A DNA stretch of 64,000 nucleotides, from assembly GCF_020532555.1 (NCBI RefSeq), contig NZ_JAJBBR010000002.1, positions 124,001 to 188,000 of the forward strand. The letters run 5' to 3'. Of the stretch, positions 36,324-44,694 are shown piece after piece. This DNA comes from Microvirga lenta. Its GTDB lineage: Bacteria; Pseudomonadota; Alphaproteobacteria; Rhizobiales; Beijerinckiaceae. The translations under genes and the position numbers were made by a program. How positions within the stretch are numbered: the stretch's first letter is position 1; the number at the start of each line of letters is the position of its first letter. The notes beneath the pieces are model-generated. The model was not told the DNA's origin, did no database searches, and worked only from the letters and a program-made list of their open reading frames with translations.

Positions 36324-37456
36324 TGCCCTTCGCTCTGACGGGAGCCCGCGTCTTCGACGGGAACCACATCCTCGAAGGGCGCGCGGTCGTCGTCGAGAAC
36401 GGCCGCATCCTCGCCGTTCCACACGAGACGGACCTCGGCGCCGGAATCGAGCGGCGCCGGATCGAGGGTCTCCTCGCGCCAGGCTTCATCGACGTGCAGG
36501 TCAATGGCGGCGGCGGGATGCTGTTCAACGACGTGCGCAGCGTCGAGTGCATCCGAGCCATTGCGCAGGCGCACCGATCCTTCGGTACGGTCGGTCTCCT
36601 GCCGACCTTCATCACCGATACCCGCGAGCGCATGGCGGAGGCCGTGGAGGCCATGCGGGCGGCGCTGGCCGCACGCACTCCAGGCGTGCTCGGCATCCAT
36701 GTGGAAGGGCCCTTCATCAATCGGGAGCGCAAGGGCGTTCACAACCCCGATTACATGCGCCCGATGGAGGAGGAGGATCTTCGTATCCTCACCTCGCTCC
36801 AGGAAGGCCGAACCCTGGTGACGTTGGCGCCCGAATGCAACGGCATGGAGATGATCGCCCGGCTCGCTGCCGCCGGAATCCTGGTCTGCGCCGGACACAC
36901 CGCCGGCGACTATGACACTATCATGGAGGCCTGCCGGCACGGCCTGAGGGGCTTTACCCATCTGTTCAACGCGATGCCGCCTTTCGCCGGCCGGGAACCC
37001 GGGCCGGTGGGTGCAGCCCTCGACAGCAGGGGCACCTGGTGCGGACTCATCGTCGATGGCCATCACGTGAGCGACGCATCCCTGCGCATCGCGATTGCGG
37101 CGAAGGGAATGGAAGGCATGATGCTCGTGACCGACGCCATGTCGGTGACCGGAACGGACCTGACCCATTTCGAGCTGCACGGGCGCACGATCTACCGAAA
37201 GGACGGGAAGCTGACCACGGGGGACGGAACGCTCGCGGGCTCCGATCTCGATATGGCCAGCGCCGTGCGCAACAGCGTGACCCGCCTCGGCCTGGGCCTG
37301 CCGGACGTATTGCGGATGGCCTCTCTCGCTCCCGCGGCCTTCCTGCGCATGGACCACGAACTCGGCCGCATCGCTCCAGGCTATAGCGCGAGTCTTGTCC
37401 TTCTCGACGAAGGCCTGCACGTACGCCAGACCTGGATCGACGGCGACAGCGAATAA
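36320..37456 (+). CDS. nagA: N-acetylglucosamine-6-phosphate deacetylase
   Basis: This 378-residue amidohydrolase has LAPGFIDVQVNGGGGMLFND, the metal-binding GIHVEGPFINRERKGVHNP, VCAGHTAGDYDTI, FTHLFNAMPPF and the catalytic Asp in MLVTDAMSVTGTD. It removes acetate from GlcNAc-6-P to feed the deaminase upstream. It is translationally coupled to that gene (ATGA) and precedes the Gfo/Idh gene by 18 nt. Confidence 0.96.
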   Translation: MMPFALTGARVFDGNHILEGRAVVVENGRILAVPHETDLGAGIERRRIEGLLAPGFIDVQVNGGGGMLFNDVRSVECIRAIAQAHRSFGTVGLLPTFITDTRERMAEAVEAMRAALAARTPGVLGIHVEGPFINRERKGVHNPDYMRPMEEEDLRILTSLQEGRTLVTLAPECNGMEMIARLAAAGILVCAGHTAGDYDTIMEACRHGLRGFTHLFNAMPPFAGREPGPVGAALDSRGTWCGLIVDGHHVSDASLRIAIAAKGMEGMMLVTDAMSVTGTDLTHFELHGRTIYRKDGKLTTGDGTLAGSDLDMASAVRNSVTRLGLGLPDVLRMASLAPAAFLRMDHELGRIAPGYSASLVLLDEGLHVRQTWIDGDSE

Positions 37457-37474
37457 GCAAGAAGAGGTGTCCTG

Positions 37475-38542
37475 ATGAGCGTGAAGCGGGTTCTCGTCGT
37501 CGGTCTCGGCAATATGGGAATGTCCCACGCCCTCGCCTATTCCCGGATCGACGGCTATGAGATCGTAGGCCTTTGCACCCGCAACGTCGAGGATCTGCAG
37601 CTTCCCGCCCCGCTGCAGCAAGCCCCCCGTTTCACGGATTTCGAGGAGGCGCTGACCGCAACCAGACCCGACGTGGTCTCCATCAATACCTGGTCGGACA
37701 CCCACGCCCCCTACGCCATAAAGGCCATGGAGGCTGGAGCGCATGTCTTCGTGGAAAAGCCGCTCGCCGATACGGTGGCGGATGCGGAACGCGTGGTCGA
37801 GACGGCGATCCGGACTAGGCGCAAACTCGTCATCGGCTACATTCTTCGCCATCACCCGTCCTGGATCAAATTCATCGAGCTTGCGAAGACCCTCGGAACA
37901 CCTCACGTCTTCCGCATGAACCTCAATCAGCAATCGAGCGGCGCGGCCTGGGACGCCCACAAGAGGCTCCTGCAATCGCTCTCGCCCATCGTGGATTGCG
38001 GCGTTCATTACGTCGATGTGATGTGCCAGATTACCCGGGCGAAACCGGTCCAGGTGCATGGGGTCGGCACGCGGCTGACCGACGACATGCCGGAGGGCAT
38101 GTACAATTACGGCCATCTCCATGTGACCTTCGACGACGGATCAGTCGGCTGGTACGAGGCCGGCTGGGGTCCGATGATGAGCGAGACGGCCTATTTCGTG
38201 AAGGACGTCATCGGCCCGAAAGGCAGCGTCAGCATCGTCATGGCCGAGACCGCCGGAGACATCAAATCGGCCGACATCAACGCCCATACGAAGACGAACC
38301 AGATCCTGCTCCACCACGCCGCACTGAAGCCGGACGGAACCTTCGCCAAGGAGGACGAGAGGATCGACACGGCGGACGAGCCGAACCATGACGATCTATG
38401 CGAACGCGAGCAGCGTTATCTGCTCCACGCCATCGACGAGGACCTCGATCTGACCGATCACATGAACGATGCAGTCCGGTCCTTGCGCATCGTGCTCGCG
38501 GCCGACGAGGCTGTTCGGACCGGGCGCGTGGTTTCGCTCTAA
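37475..38542 (+). CDS. Gfo/Idh/MocA family NAD(P)-dependent oxidoreductase
   Basis: This 355-residue protein has an N-terminal Rossmann domain (KRVLVVGLGNMGMSHALAYS), the GAHVFVEKPLADTVADAERV motif with the catalytic EKP lysine, and a C-terminal alpha/beta domain with SPIVDCGVHYVDVM. It is the last gene of the nag unit and may act on a modified amino sugar or sugar acid; the substrate is unknown. AAGAGGTG precedes the start. Its stop overlaps by 3 nt the stop of the converging acetyltransferase remnant. Confidence 0.9.
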   Translation: MSVKRVLVVGLGNMGMSHALAYSRIDGYEIVGLCTRNVEDLQLPAPLQQAPRFTDFEEALTATRPDVVSINTWSDTHAPYAIKAMEAGAHVFVEKPLADTVADAERVVETAIRTRRKLVIGYILRHHPSWIKFIELAKTLGTPHVFRMNLNQQSSGAAWDAHKRLLQSLSPIVDCGVHYVDVMCQITRAKPVQVHGVGTRLTDDMPEGMYNYGHLHVTFDDGSVGWYEAGWGPMMSETAYFVKDVIGPKGSVSIVMAETAGDIKSADINAHTKTNQILLHHAALKPDGTFAKEDERIDTADEPNHDDLCEREQRYLLHAIDEDLDLTDHMNDAVRSLRIVLAADEAVRTGRVVSL

Positions 38543-38975
38543 GGCTTCTCATACAGGACGAAGCTACGCTCGCGTCCCGCAAAGGCGCGCTCGTATTCCC
38601 GCGCGAGGCGCCAGCCGTGTCGCTCGTAGAACCTCCGGGCGCCGTGGTTGTCGCGAAAGCATTCCAGGCTTTTCGCACCCAGGCACTCAGCCCGTTGCAG
38701 AAGCAGCGCACCCGCCCCCTGCCGACGGCATCGGGATCCATGAACAGCATGTCGATATGCCCGTCAGTCATGAGCAGGAAGCCGATTGGAGCATCCCGGC
38801 GAACGACGACGAGCATCCGTTTCCAGGATGACGCGAAGCGGTCGCTGAAGAAGGCGGCATCTCGACCAGCGAGAACGCTCCCTTCCAGAATATCCCGAAA
38901 GGCAGCTCGGTAGGAACGCTCGGCGACCCTGGCCAGCGCCGGAATGTCCTCGGCGTCGGCGCATCTGACGATCAC
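38539..38975 (-). pseudogene. GNAT family N-acetyltransferase interrupted by a frameshift
   Basis: The frame starts with GTG at 38975, overlapping the stop of the upstream permease as GTGA, and reads VRCADAEDIPALARVAERSY up to HIDMLFMDPDAVGRG, typical N-acetyltransferase strands. At the C5 run 38715-38719 the frame shifts; one base further on the protein continues ALLLQRAECLGAKSLECF, then NHGARRFYERHGWRLAREYE, the acetyl-CoA and C-terminal motifs, ending at TAG 38539. Adding one base to the run restores a 145-residue protein. It is either a sequencing error in a homopolymer or a recent mutation. Confidence 0.85.
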
Positions 38976-39796
38976 GATTGGCCTCGCAGGCGCGGGTCGA
39001 GAGTGTCGCGCAGAGCATCGCCTAGAAGATTGAAGCCGAAGGAGAGGAACAGGATCGCAAAGCCCGCAAAGATCGCACTCCAGGGCGAGAGCTGCAGAAA
39101 ATTGCGGCCTTCCGACAGCATTAGGCCGAGCGAGGGCGTCGGCGGCTGCGTGCCGAGCCCCAGGAAGGACAGGGAGGCCTCGACGAGAATGGCCGCGGAG
39201 AGCAGCAGGCTCGTCTGCACCAGGATGACGGAGGCGAGGTTCGGCAGGATGTGCAGGAAGATGATGCGCGCATCCGATGCGCCGATGGCTCTTGCGCCCG
39301 CCACGTATTCGCTTTCGCACAGGACCAGCGCCGGTCCCCGCAGGAGCCGCGCGAAGATCGGCGTATAGACCACGGCGATGGCGGCGGCGGCACTGTAGGT
39401 ATGGGGACCGAGCACCGCGATGATGCCGATGGCGAGCAGCATGACCGGAAAGGCGAAAAGCACGTCCATGACGCGCATGATGATCCGGTCGATCCAGCCG
39501 CGGTAATAGGCGGCGACGAGACCGAGCGAGCCGCCTGCGAGTAGCGCGACTCCCACGGCGAGCACGCAGGCGATGAGCGAGGTGCGGTAGCCGTAGAGGA
39601 TGCGGGTCAGCACGTCGCGTCCAAGCTGGTCCGTGCCGAGCCAGTTGAGCTCGGTCGGCCCGCGCAAGCGCCGGGCGATGCTCTGCGCCATGGGATCGTA
39701 GGGCGCGATCAGGGGAGCGCCGATGGCGAGGACGAGCTGCAGCACCACGAGGAAGAGCGCGAAGCTCAGGAGCTTGTTCTTGGCGAGACGCGACAC
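38972..39796 (-). CDS. Dipeptide/oligopeptide-type ABC transporter permease (DppC/OppC)
   Basis: This 274-residue inner-membrane protein has an OppC-type N-terminal segment GAPLIAPYDPMAQ and NWLGTDQLGRDVLTRILYGY, and the EAA loop GARAIGASDARIIFLHILPN. It is the second permease of the importer beside anmK; its start lies 3 nt after the stop of the DppB-type permease. No DppD or DppF ATPase gene follows; instead a GTGA-coupled, frameshifted acetyltransferase ends the unit. Confidence 0.95.
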   Translation of the reverse strand: MSRLAKNKLLSFALFLVVLQLVLAIGAPLIAPYDPMAQSIARRLRGPTELNWLGTDQLGRDVLTRILYGYRTSLIACVLAVGVALLAGGSLGLVAAYYRGWIDRIIMRVMDVLFAFPVMLLAIGIIAVLGPHTYSAAAAIAVVYTPIFARLLRGPALVLCESEYVAGARAIGASDARIIFLHILPNLASVILVQTSLLLSAAILVEASLSFLGLGTQPPTPSLGLMLSEGRNFLQLSPWSAIFAGFAILFLSFGFNLLGDALRDTLDPRLRGQS

Positions 39797-39799
39797 GGC

Positions 39800-40747
39800 T
39801 CAGGCTCTCACGCGGGGATCGACGACGATGTAGAGGAGATCGACCAGGAAGTTCACCAGCACGAACCCGGCCGTGACCACGAGAATGGTGGCCTGGATGA
39901 CAGGATAGTTGCGCTCCGCGATCGCCCCGAGGATGAGGCGGCCAAGGCCGGGGATGGCGAAGACCTGCTCGACCACGATGGCGCCGCCGAGCAGATAGCC
40001 GGTCATGATTCCGACGCTGGTCAGAAACGGGATCAGGGCGTTGCGCAGGGCGTGCTTGTAGACGACCTTGCGCTCGCTCAGGCCCTTGGCGCGGGCGGTC
40101 CGGATGTAGTCCTGCCCCAGCGCATCGAGCATGGCCGAGCGCACGAGACGCGAGAGGTTGGCGAGGATCGGCAGCGCCAGGGCGATGGAGGGTAGCAGCA
40201 TCCGCTGGAGATTGCCGATGGGATCCTCGGTGAACGGCACATAGCCGAGTGAGGCGAAGCTGGGTGCGAGGGTCGCCAGCAGCAGGATCAGCACGATGCC
40301 CAGCCAGAAGGACGGGATGGTGAGACCTGCGATGGCTGCGACACGCATCGCCACATCCGCGGCGCCGCCGCGGGTCTGCGCCATCAGGCATCCCACGGGA
40401 ACGGCCAGGACGGCGCCGATGAAGAGGGACAGGAAAGTCAGTTCGAGCGTCGGCCAGAGATGGATCATGATCTCCGTCGAGACGGGGCGGCCGGTCCAGA
40501 GGGACGTTCCGAAATCGCCGCGAAGAGCCGCGCCGGCCCAGAGCAGGTACTGCTCGACGATCGGGCGGTCGAGGCCGACACGACTCTTGAGCTCCGCCAT
40601 GCGCTCGGGCGTGATTTCCGTATTGGCGCCGAGCATGATCGCGACCGCGTCGCCGGGGATGAGGCGGATCATCAGAAACACGATGATCGAGACGCCGAAC
40701 AGAACGACGACCAGATCGATGAGCCGCGAGAACAGAACTCGATTCAT
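39800..40747 (-). CDS. Dipeptide/oligopeptide-type ABC transporter permease (DppB/OppB)
   Basis: This 315-residue protein has six predicted helices; the DppB signature VVLFGVSIIVFLMIRLIPGD is at the N-terminus and the EAA-loop region RTARAKGLSERKVVYKHALR in the second half. It follows the binding-protein gene after a 71-nt gap holding a strong hairpin. It probably transports peptides or muropeptide-type compounds, given the adjacent anmK and murQ. Confidence 0.95.
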   Translation of the reverse strand: MNRVLFSRLIDLVVVLFGVSIIVFLMIRLIPGDAVAIMLGANTEITPERMAELKSRVGLDRPIVEQYLLWAGAALRGDFGTSLWTGRPVSTEIMIHLWPTLELTFLSLFIGAVLAVPVGCLMAQTRGGAADVAMRVAAIAGLTIPSFWLGIVLILLLATLAPSFASLGYVPFTEDPIGNLQRMLLPSIALALPILANLSRLVRSAMLDALGQDYIRTARAKGLSERKVVYKHALRNALIPFLTSVGIMTGYLLGGAIVVEQVFAIPGLGRLILGAIAERNYPVIQATILVVTAGFVLVNFLVDLLYIVVDPRVRA

Positions 40748-40776
40748 CTCTAAATTAAGACTTCGTTCGAAGAAGA

Positions 40777-40808
40777 CCCCGGCGTCGCTTTCGGAGGCGG
40801 CGCCGGGG
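40777..40808 (-). terminator. Intercistronic hairpin after the peptide-binding protein gene
   Basis: CCCCGGCG (40777-40784) pairs with CGCCGGGG (40801-40808) over a 16-nt loop; on the minus strand it is followed by TCTTCTTCG. It lies between the binding-protein stop and the DppB-type permease and probably gives the binding protein excess expression, as in the sugar importer of this region. Confidence 0.55.
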
Positions 40809-40818
40809 CGGGTAAGGC

Positions 40819-42318
40819 TTAGTAGGTTGCGTCGCGCAGGGTCGAGAGCGAACGGTTCGGCATGACCTCATAGCCCTGCAGCTTGTCGCGCATGGCCGAG
40901 AACAGCGTGCCGTAGGTCAGGTGCGCGACCGGGCCCGAGCAGGCGAGCTTCTTCTGAACCTGATCGTAGGCCTTCTTGCGCTCCGCCTGGTCCTGCATGG
41001 TGCGGGCGCTGTCGAGCAGCCGGTCGATCTCCGCATCCGAGTACTTGAACACGTTGGTCGAGCCGCCCGTGCGGAACGTGCGGTAGAAATACTCGTCCGG
41101 GTCCGGATTGCCCGCATTGAGGGAGGCGAACATGTCGAAGTTGCTGTTGCGCCAATCCTGAATGAACTGGCCCTGCTCCTGGTTCTTCAATTCGACATTG
41201 AAGCCGACCTTGTTCAGTTGCTCCTGAACGACCTGGGCAACGTCCTTGATGTCCTGGCGCGGCAGGACGTTCATGGTGACGTTGATCGGCAGGGAAACAC
41301 CGGATTCCTTCAACAGGGCTTCGGCCTTGGCCGGATCGTGCGAATAGCAGGGGAACTCGTTCACATCGAGCGCCCAGGATTTCAGAGCCGGCGAAAGCGG
41401 GCCGCCGGGAACGCCGGCGCCGAACAACGCCGCATCGACGATCTCCTGGCGGTTGATCGCGTAGTTCACCGCTTCGCGCACCTTCGGGTTGTCGAAGGGC
41501 GGCTTCGACACGTTCATGCCGATGAGGGTATAGGCGAGTTCGAGCGTCTCCGAGAGCTTGACGCCCGGCTTGCCCTTGAGCTGCAGCGCCGTCGCCGCAT
41601 CGATGTTCGGAAGCAGGGCATACTGGCCGTTGGTGAGGCCGACCTGACGGGTGGCGGATTCAGGCACGATGTTGAACTTGAGGCCCGAAAGCTTCGGCAG
41701 GCCCTGCTGCCAATAGTTGTCGTTCTTGGCGAGGAGAATGAAGCCGTTCGGCTGCCACTCCTGGAACTTGAACGGCCCCGTGCCGACCGGCTGCTTCTGC
41801 AGCACGTCCTTGTTGGTTTCGACCGAGCTCGGAACGATGGCGATGGTGGCGAGCGAGGCGAGCAGCGGCGCAGAGGGCTCCTTCAGCTTCAGCTCCACGG
41901 TTCGCGGATCGACCGCATTGGCGCTCTCGATGGCGGAGAGACGGCTCGCGAGCGGGGAAGCGATTTCCTTGCTTTGCACGCGTTTGATCGTGGAGACCAC
42001 ATCCTCGGCTTCCATGGCGGAACCGTCGTGGAATTTCACGTTGTCGCGCAGCTTGAACGTGTAGGTCTTGCCGTCGGAAGACACCGTCCAGGATTCGGCG
42101 AGGCTCGGAACGACCTTCAGATCCTTGTCGACGGCGGTGAGGCCCTCATAGATGTTGCCGTTGACCACCATGAAGCTCGGAAAGGCGGTGATGAGGTGAG
42201 GATCGAGACCGGTCGGGCTGTTGTCCGCGCCGATTTCCAGAACCTGAGCCGAGGCGGAAGCCATTGCCGCCACCATGAATCCTGCGCCCATGGCGCTGCG
42301 CAGTGCTGACCTGAACAT
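40819..42318 (-). CDS. Peptide-type (DppA/OppA family 5) ABC transporter substrate-binding protein
   Basis: This 499-residue protein has a signal peptide (MFRSALRSAMGAGFMVAAMA, cleavage near ASA-Q) followed by VLEIGADNSPTGLDPHLITA and the family-5 motif TYTFKLRDNVKFHDGSAMEA. GGGAGA precedes the ATG at 42318. It diverges from anmK across 140 nt of repeat-rich DNA. Family 5 proteins bind peptides, nickel, glycosides and also murein peptides; the location suggests a cell-wall-derived ligand. Confidence 0.93.
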   Translation of the reverse strand: MFRSALRSAMGAGFMVAAMASASAQVLEIGADNSPTGLDPHLITAFPSFMVVNGNIYEGLTAVDKDLKVVPSLAESWTVSSDGKTYTFKLRDNVKFHDGSAMEAEDVVSTIKRVQSKEIASPLASRLSAIESANAVDPRTVELKLKEPSAPLLASLATIAIVPSSVETNKDVLQKQPVGTGPFKFQEWQPNGFILLAKNDNYWQQGLPKLSGLKFNIVPESATRQVGLTNGQYALLPNIDAATALQLKGKPGVKLSETLELAYTLIGMNVSKPPFDNPKVREAVNYAINRQEIVDAALFGAGVPGGPLSPALKSWALDVNEFPCYSHDPAKAEALLKESGVSLPINVTMNVLPRQDIKDVAQVVQEQLNKVGFNVELKNQEQGQFIQDWRNSNFDMFASLNAGNPDPDEYFYRTFRTGGSTNVFKYSDAEIDRLLDSARTMQDQAERKKAYDQVQKKLACSGPVAHLTYGTLFSAMRDKLQGYEVMPNRSLSTLRDATY

Positions 42319-42375
42319 GCGTCTTTTCTCCCTTGCAAGCCGCAAGGGTTTTATAGGCCATCGCTGTGGACCTGT

Positions 42376-42428
42376 CATGGTCCAATCTCATACCACTCTG
42401 GACCGCCGATGGGCATGTGGTATGGTCC
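42376..42428. promoter_or_regulatory. Nested inverted repeats between anmK and the importer
   Basis: GGTCCA (42379-42384) and TGGACC (42399-42404) form one inverted repeat; CATACCAC (42389-42396) and GTGGTATG (42417-42424) form a perfect 8-bp second one, 20 nt apart; a further GGTCC overlaps the last. TGGTAT and GGACC(A) are the half-sites of NagR/NagQ-type operators (TGGTATAGACCA). The cluster ends about 30 nt before the anmK ATG. Confidence 0.55.
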
Positions 42429-42458
42429 GCAGCACAACCTGCTTTCTGGAGTGCATCG

Positions 42459-43556
42459 ATGGCGCAACGTTCGACCGTCAAGGCAATCGGCGTAATCAGC
42501 GGCACGTCGATGGATGGCATCGACGTCTCCATCGTCGAGACGGACGGAGACACCATCGTCAACCCCGGTCCCGGACGGACCTTCTCCTATCCGGAGGACC
42601 TGCGGCGCCGCCTGCAGGATCTGATCGCCGAGCCGGCGCGGGCCCAGAGCGAACCGCTGGAGGATCTCGACCGGGCGGTGACCGAGGCGCACATCCACGC
42701 CATCCGCCGCTTCATGGATGAGGCGGGAGTGCCTGCGGCGGAGGTGAGCCTCATCGGCTTTCACGGACAGACGGTCTACCACCGCCCCGAGATCCGTTTC
42801 ACCCGCCAGCTCGGCACCGGCGCCCGCGTGGCGCAGGAGCTCGGCATCGACACGGTCGACCGCTTCCGCCACGCGGATGTGGCCTCCGGCGGAGAAGGCG
42901 CTCCTTTCGTGCCGCTCTATCACCGGGCGCTGGCCAGCCGCCTCGAACAGCCCGTGATGATCCTCAACCTCGGAGGCGTCGGCAATGTCACCTATATCGA
43001 TGGCGACGTGGTGATCGCCTTCGATACCGGCCCGGCCAGTGCGCTCCTCGACGACTTCGTCCTGCGTCGGCGAGGCCTGAGCTTCGACGAGAACGGGCAG
43101 CTTGCCGCCTCCGGCACGGCCGATCCCAGGCTCGTCGCCGAATTCATGACGAACCCCTTCTTCGACCGCCCTGCCCCGAAATCCCTCGATCGTCAGGACT
43201 TCCATGCCCGCGCCAAGGGCGTGGAAGCGCTCTCCGACGCGGATGGGGCCGCGACGCTTGCGGAGTTCACCGTCGAATCCGTCGTGGCCGCGTTGCGCCA
43301 CGTGCCCCGCACGCCCCTGCGCTGGCTGGTCACCGGCGGCGGGCGGCGGAATGCCCATTTCATGCGCCGCCTGCGCGAGCGTCTGGGCGTGAGCGTCGAA
43401 CCGGTGGAAACTGTCGGGTGGGACGGCGACTTTCTCGAGGCCCAGGCCTTCGGCTATCTTGCCGTGCGCTCGACGAAAGGTTTGCCCCTGAGCCTTCCGA
43501 CGACCACGGGCGTGCCCCGTCCGATGCCGGGCGGCGAGCTGCACCGCGCGGCCTGA
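42459..43556 (+). CDS. anmK: Anhydro-N-acetylmuramic acid kinase
   Basis: This 365-residue ASKHA kinase starts AIGVISGTSMDGIDVSIVET (the AnmK phosphate-binding signature), with IGFHGQTVYHRP, the VMILNLGGVGNVTYI core, AFDTGPASALLDDFV and LVTGGGRRNAHFM. It opens the 1,6-anhydro ring and phosphorylates anhMurNAc to MurNAc-6-P, the substrate of MurQ encoded two genes downstream. GGAG is 8 nt before the ATG at 42459. The next gene starts 10 nt after its stop. Confidence 0.97.
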   Translation: MAQRSTVKAIGVISGTSMDGIDVSIVETDGDTIVNPGPGRTFSYPEDLRRRLQDLIAEPARAQSEPLEDLDRAVTEAHIHAIRRFMDEAGVPAAEVSLIGFHGQTVYHRPEIRFTRQLGTGARVAQELGIDTVDRFRHADVASGGEGAPFVPLYHRALASRLEQPVMILNLGGVGNVTYIDGDVVIAFDTGPASALLDDFVLRRRGLSFDENGQLAASGTADPRLVAEFMTNPFFDRPAPKSLDRQDFHARAKGVEALSDADGAATLAEFTVESVVAALRHVPRTPLRWLVTGGGRRNAHFMRRLRERLGVSVEPVETVGWDGDFLEAQAFGYLAVRSTKGLPLSLPTTTGVPRPMPGGELHRAA

Positions 43557-43566
43557 TCGGCAACCC

Positions 43567-44592
43567 ATGTCCCTGACGCACCTGATCGAGCAGGCCTTCG
43601 CGCCCGCAGCCGCCGCCATTGGCGACGGCAACATTCCCGGCGCAGCTCTCGGGCTGGTGACAGCGGACGGCGCCCGCGCCGTCCATTGGCAAGGCGCGGC
43701 ACAGATCGAGCCCGAGCGGCAGCCGATGGCCCGCGAGACCGTTTTCGACCTCGCCTCCCTCACCAAGGTGATCTTTACCACCACGCGGATCCTGCATCTC
43801 GTGGAGCAGGGAAGGATCGGCCTGGACGATCCGCTGACGACGGCTATTCCGGACCTGCGCCAGTACGACATGAACGCCGCCGAGCGGTGCCTCACCTTCC
43901 GGCAATGTCTTGCGCACCAGACCCACTTGCCGGCGGTCGAGCCGCTCTACACCTACGGCCAGGACCCGAACACCCTGCGCGCCTTCATCCTGCAGCGGGT
44001 GTGGCGGAGCGGGCCTCCGGTCTATTCCGACATCAACTTCATGTTGCTCGGCATCGCCATCGAGCGCATCACGGGCGAGCCCCTGATCGAGCAGCCGCTG
44101 CCCGCCGGCTTCACCTTCCGTCCGGACCCGAGCCAATGCGCAGCGACCGAGCGCTGCACGTGGCGCGGACGCGTCATTCGCGGCGAGGTGCATGACGAGA
44201 ACGCCTTTGCCCTCGGCGGCGCATCGGGTCACGCAGGTCTCTTCGGCACCATCGATGCGGTGCTCGACTTCGCACTTTCCGTCCTGGATGGCTCGGACCT
44301 TTCGGCGCAATCCCTCAAGGCCATTCGCACCCGGGAGTCCGAGAAACGCACTGTCGGCTGGGAGGGGTTCTATGCCGGCTGGCATGGAGGCGATGCGTGC
44401 TCCCCCGCCACCATCGGCCATACGGGCTTCACGGGCACCGGCCTGTGGATCGACTTCGACCGCAAGATGGCATGGTCGCTCCTGACCAACCGAGTGCATC
44501 CGAGCCGTCACAAGGACAGCGGCATCGTCGCCTTGCGCCGCGCCACCGGCGAACAGGTCGTAACCCTGTTCGATGCACGCGTGCGGTCTTAA
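43567..44592 (+). CDS. Serine hydrolase of the beta-lactamase/penicillin-binding fold
   Basis: This 341-residue protein has the class C-type active-site triad: Ser-x-x-Lys in DLASLTKVIFTT, Tyr-Ser-Asp in PPVYSDINFMLLG, and His-Thr-Gly in IGHTGFTGTGLW. It has no signal peptide, so it appears cytoplasmic. Sitting between anmK and murQ, it may cleave a peptide or ester from imported muropeptides, but no cytoplasmic member with this role is known to me. Its start follows the anmK stop by 10 nt. Confidence 0.9.
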   Translation: MSLTHLIEQAFAPAAAAIGDGNIPGAALGLVTADGARAVHWQGAAQIEPERQPMARETVFDLASLTKVIFTTTRILHLVEQGRIGLDDPLTTAIPDLRQYDMNAAERCLTFRQCLAHQTHLPAVEPLYTYGQDPNTLRAFILQRVWRSGPPVYSDINFMLLGIAIERITGEPLIEQPLPAGFTFRPDPSQCAATERCTWRGRVIRGEVHDENAFALGGASGHAGLFGTIDAVLDFALSVLDGSDLSAQSLKAIRTRESEKRTVGWEGFYAGWHGGDACSPATIGHTGFTGTGLWIDFDRKMAWSLLTNRVHPSRHKDSGIVALRRATGEQVVTLFDARVRS

Positions 44593-44670
44593 GCACGTCG
44601 TCAAAAATCTCTCGAATGCAGGACCGGGATGCAGCCGGCGCGATTGCTGGGGCCCCGGACTGGACTTATA

Positions 44671-44688
44671 CTGGTCTCTAGAAAGATC
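44671..44688. promoter_or_regulatory. Candidate amino-sugar operator, murQ copy
   Basis: CTGGTCTCTAGAAAGATC lies just 6 nt before the murQ ATG and matches 15 of 18 positions of the nag copy at 33424-33441. With the A before it, ACTGGTCT equals the left half of DasR/NagR-type sites. Binding here would block translation-proximal transcription. Confidence 0.5.
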
Positions 44689-44694
44689 ATCGTG

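Noticed and set aside
36236-38122. 628-codon open frame on the minus strand, opposite nagA and the Gfo/Idh gene
   Set aside because: It is an antisense shadow of two clear genes in GC-rich DNA; its translation is low-complexity and has no family similarity.
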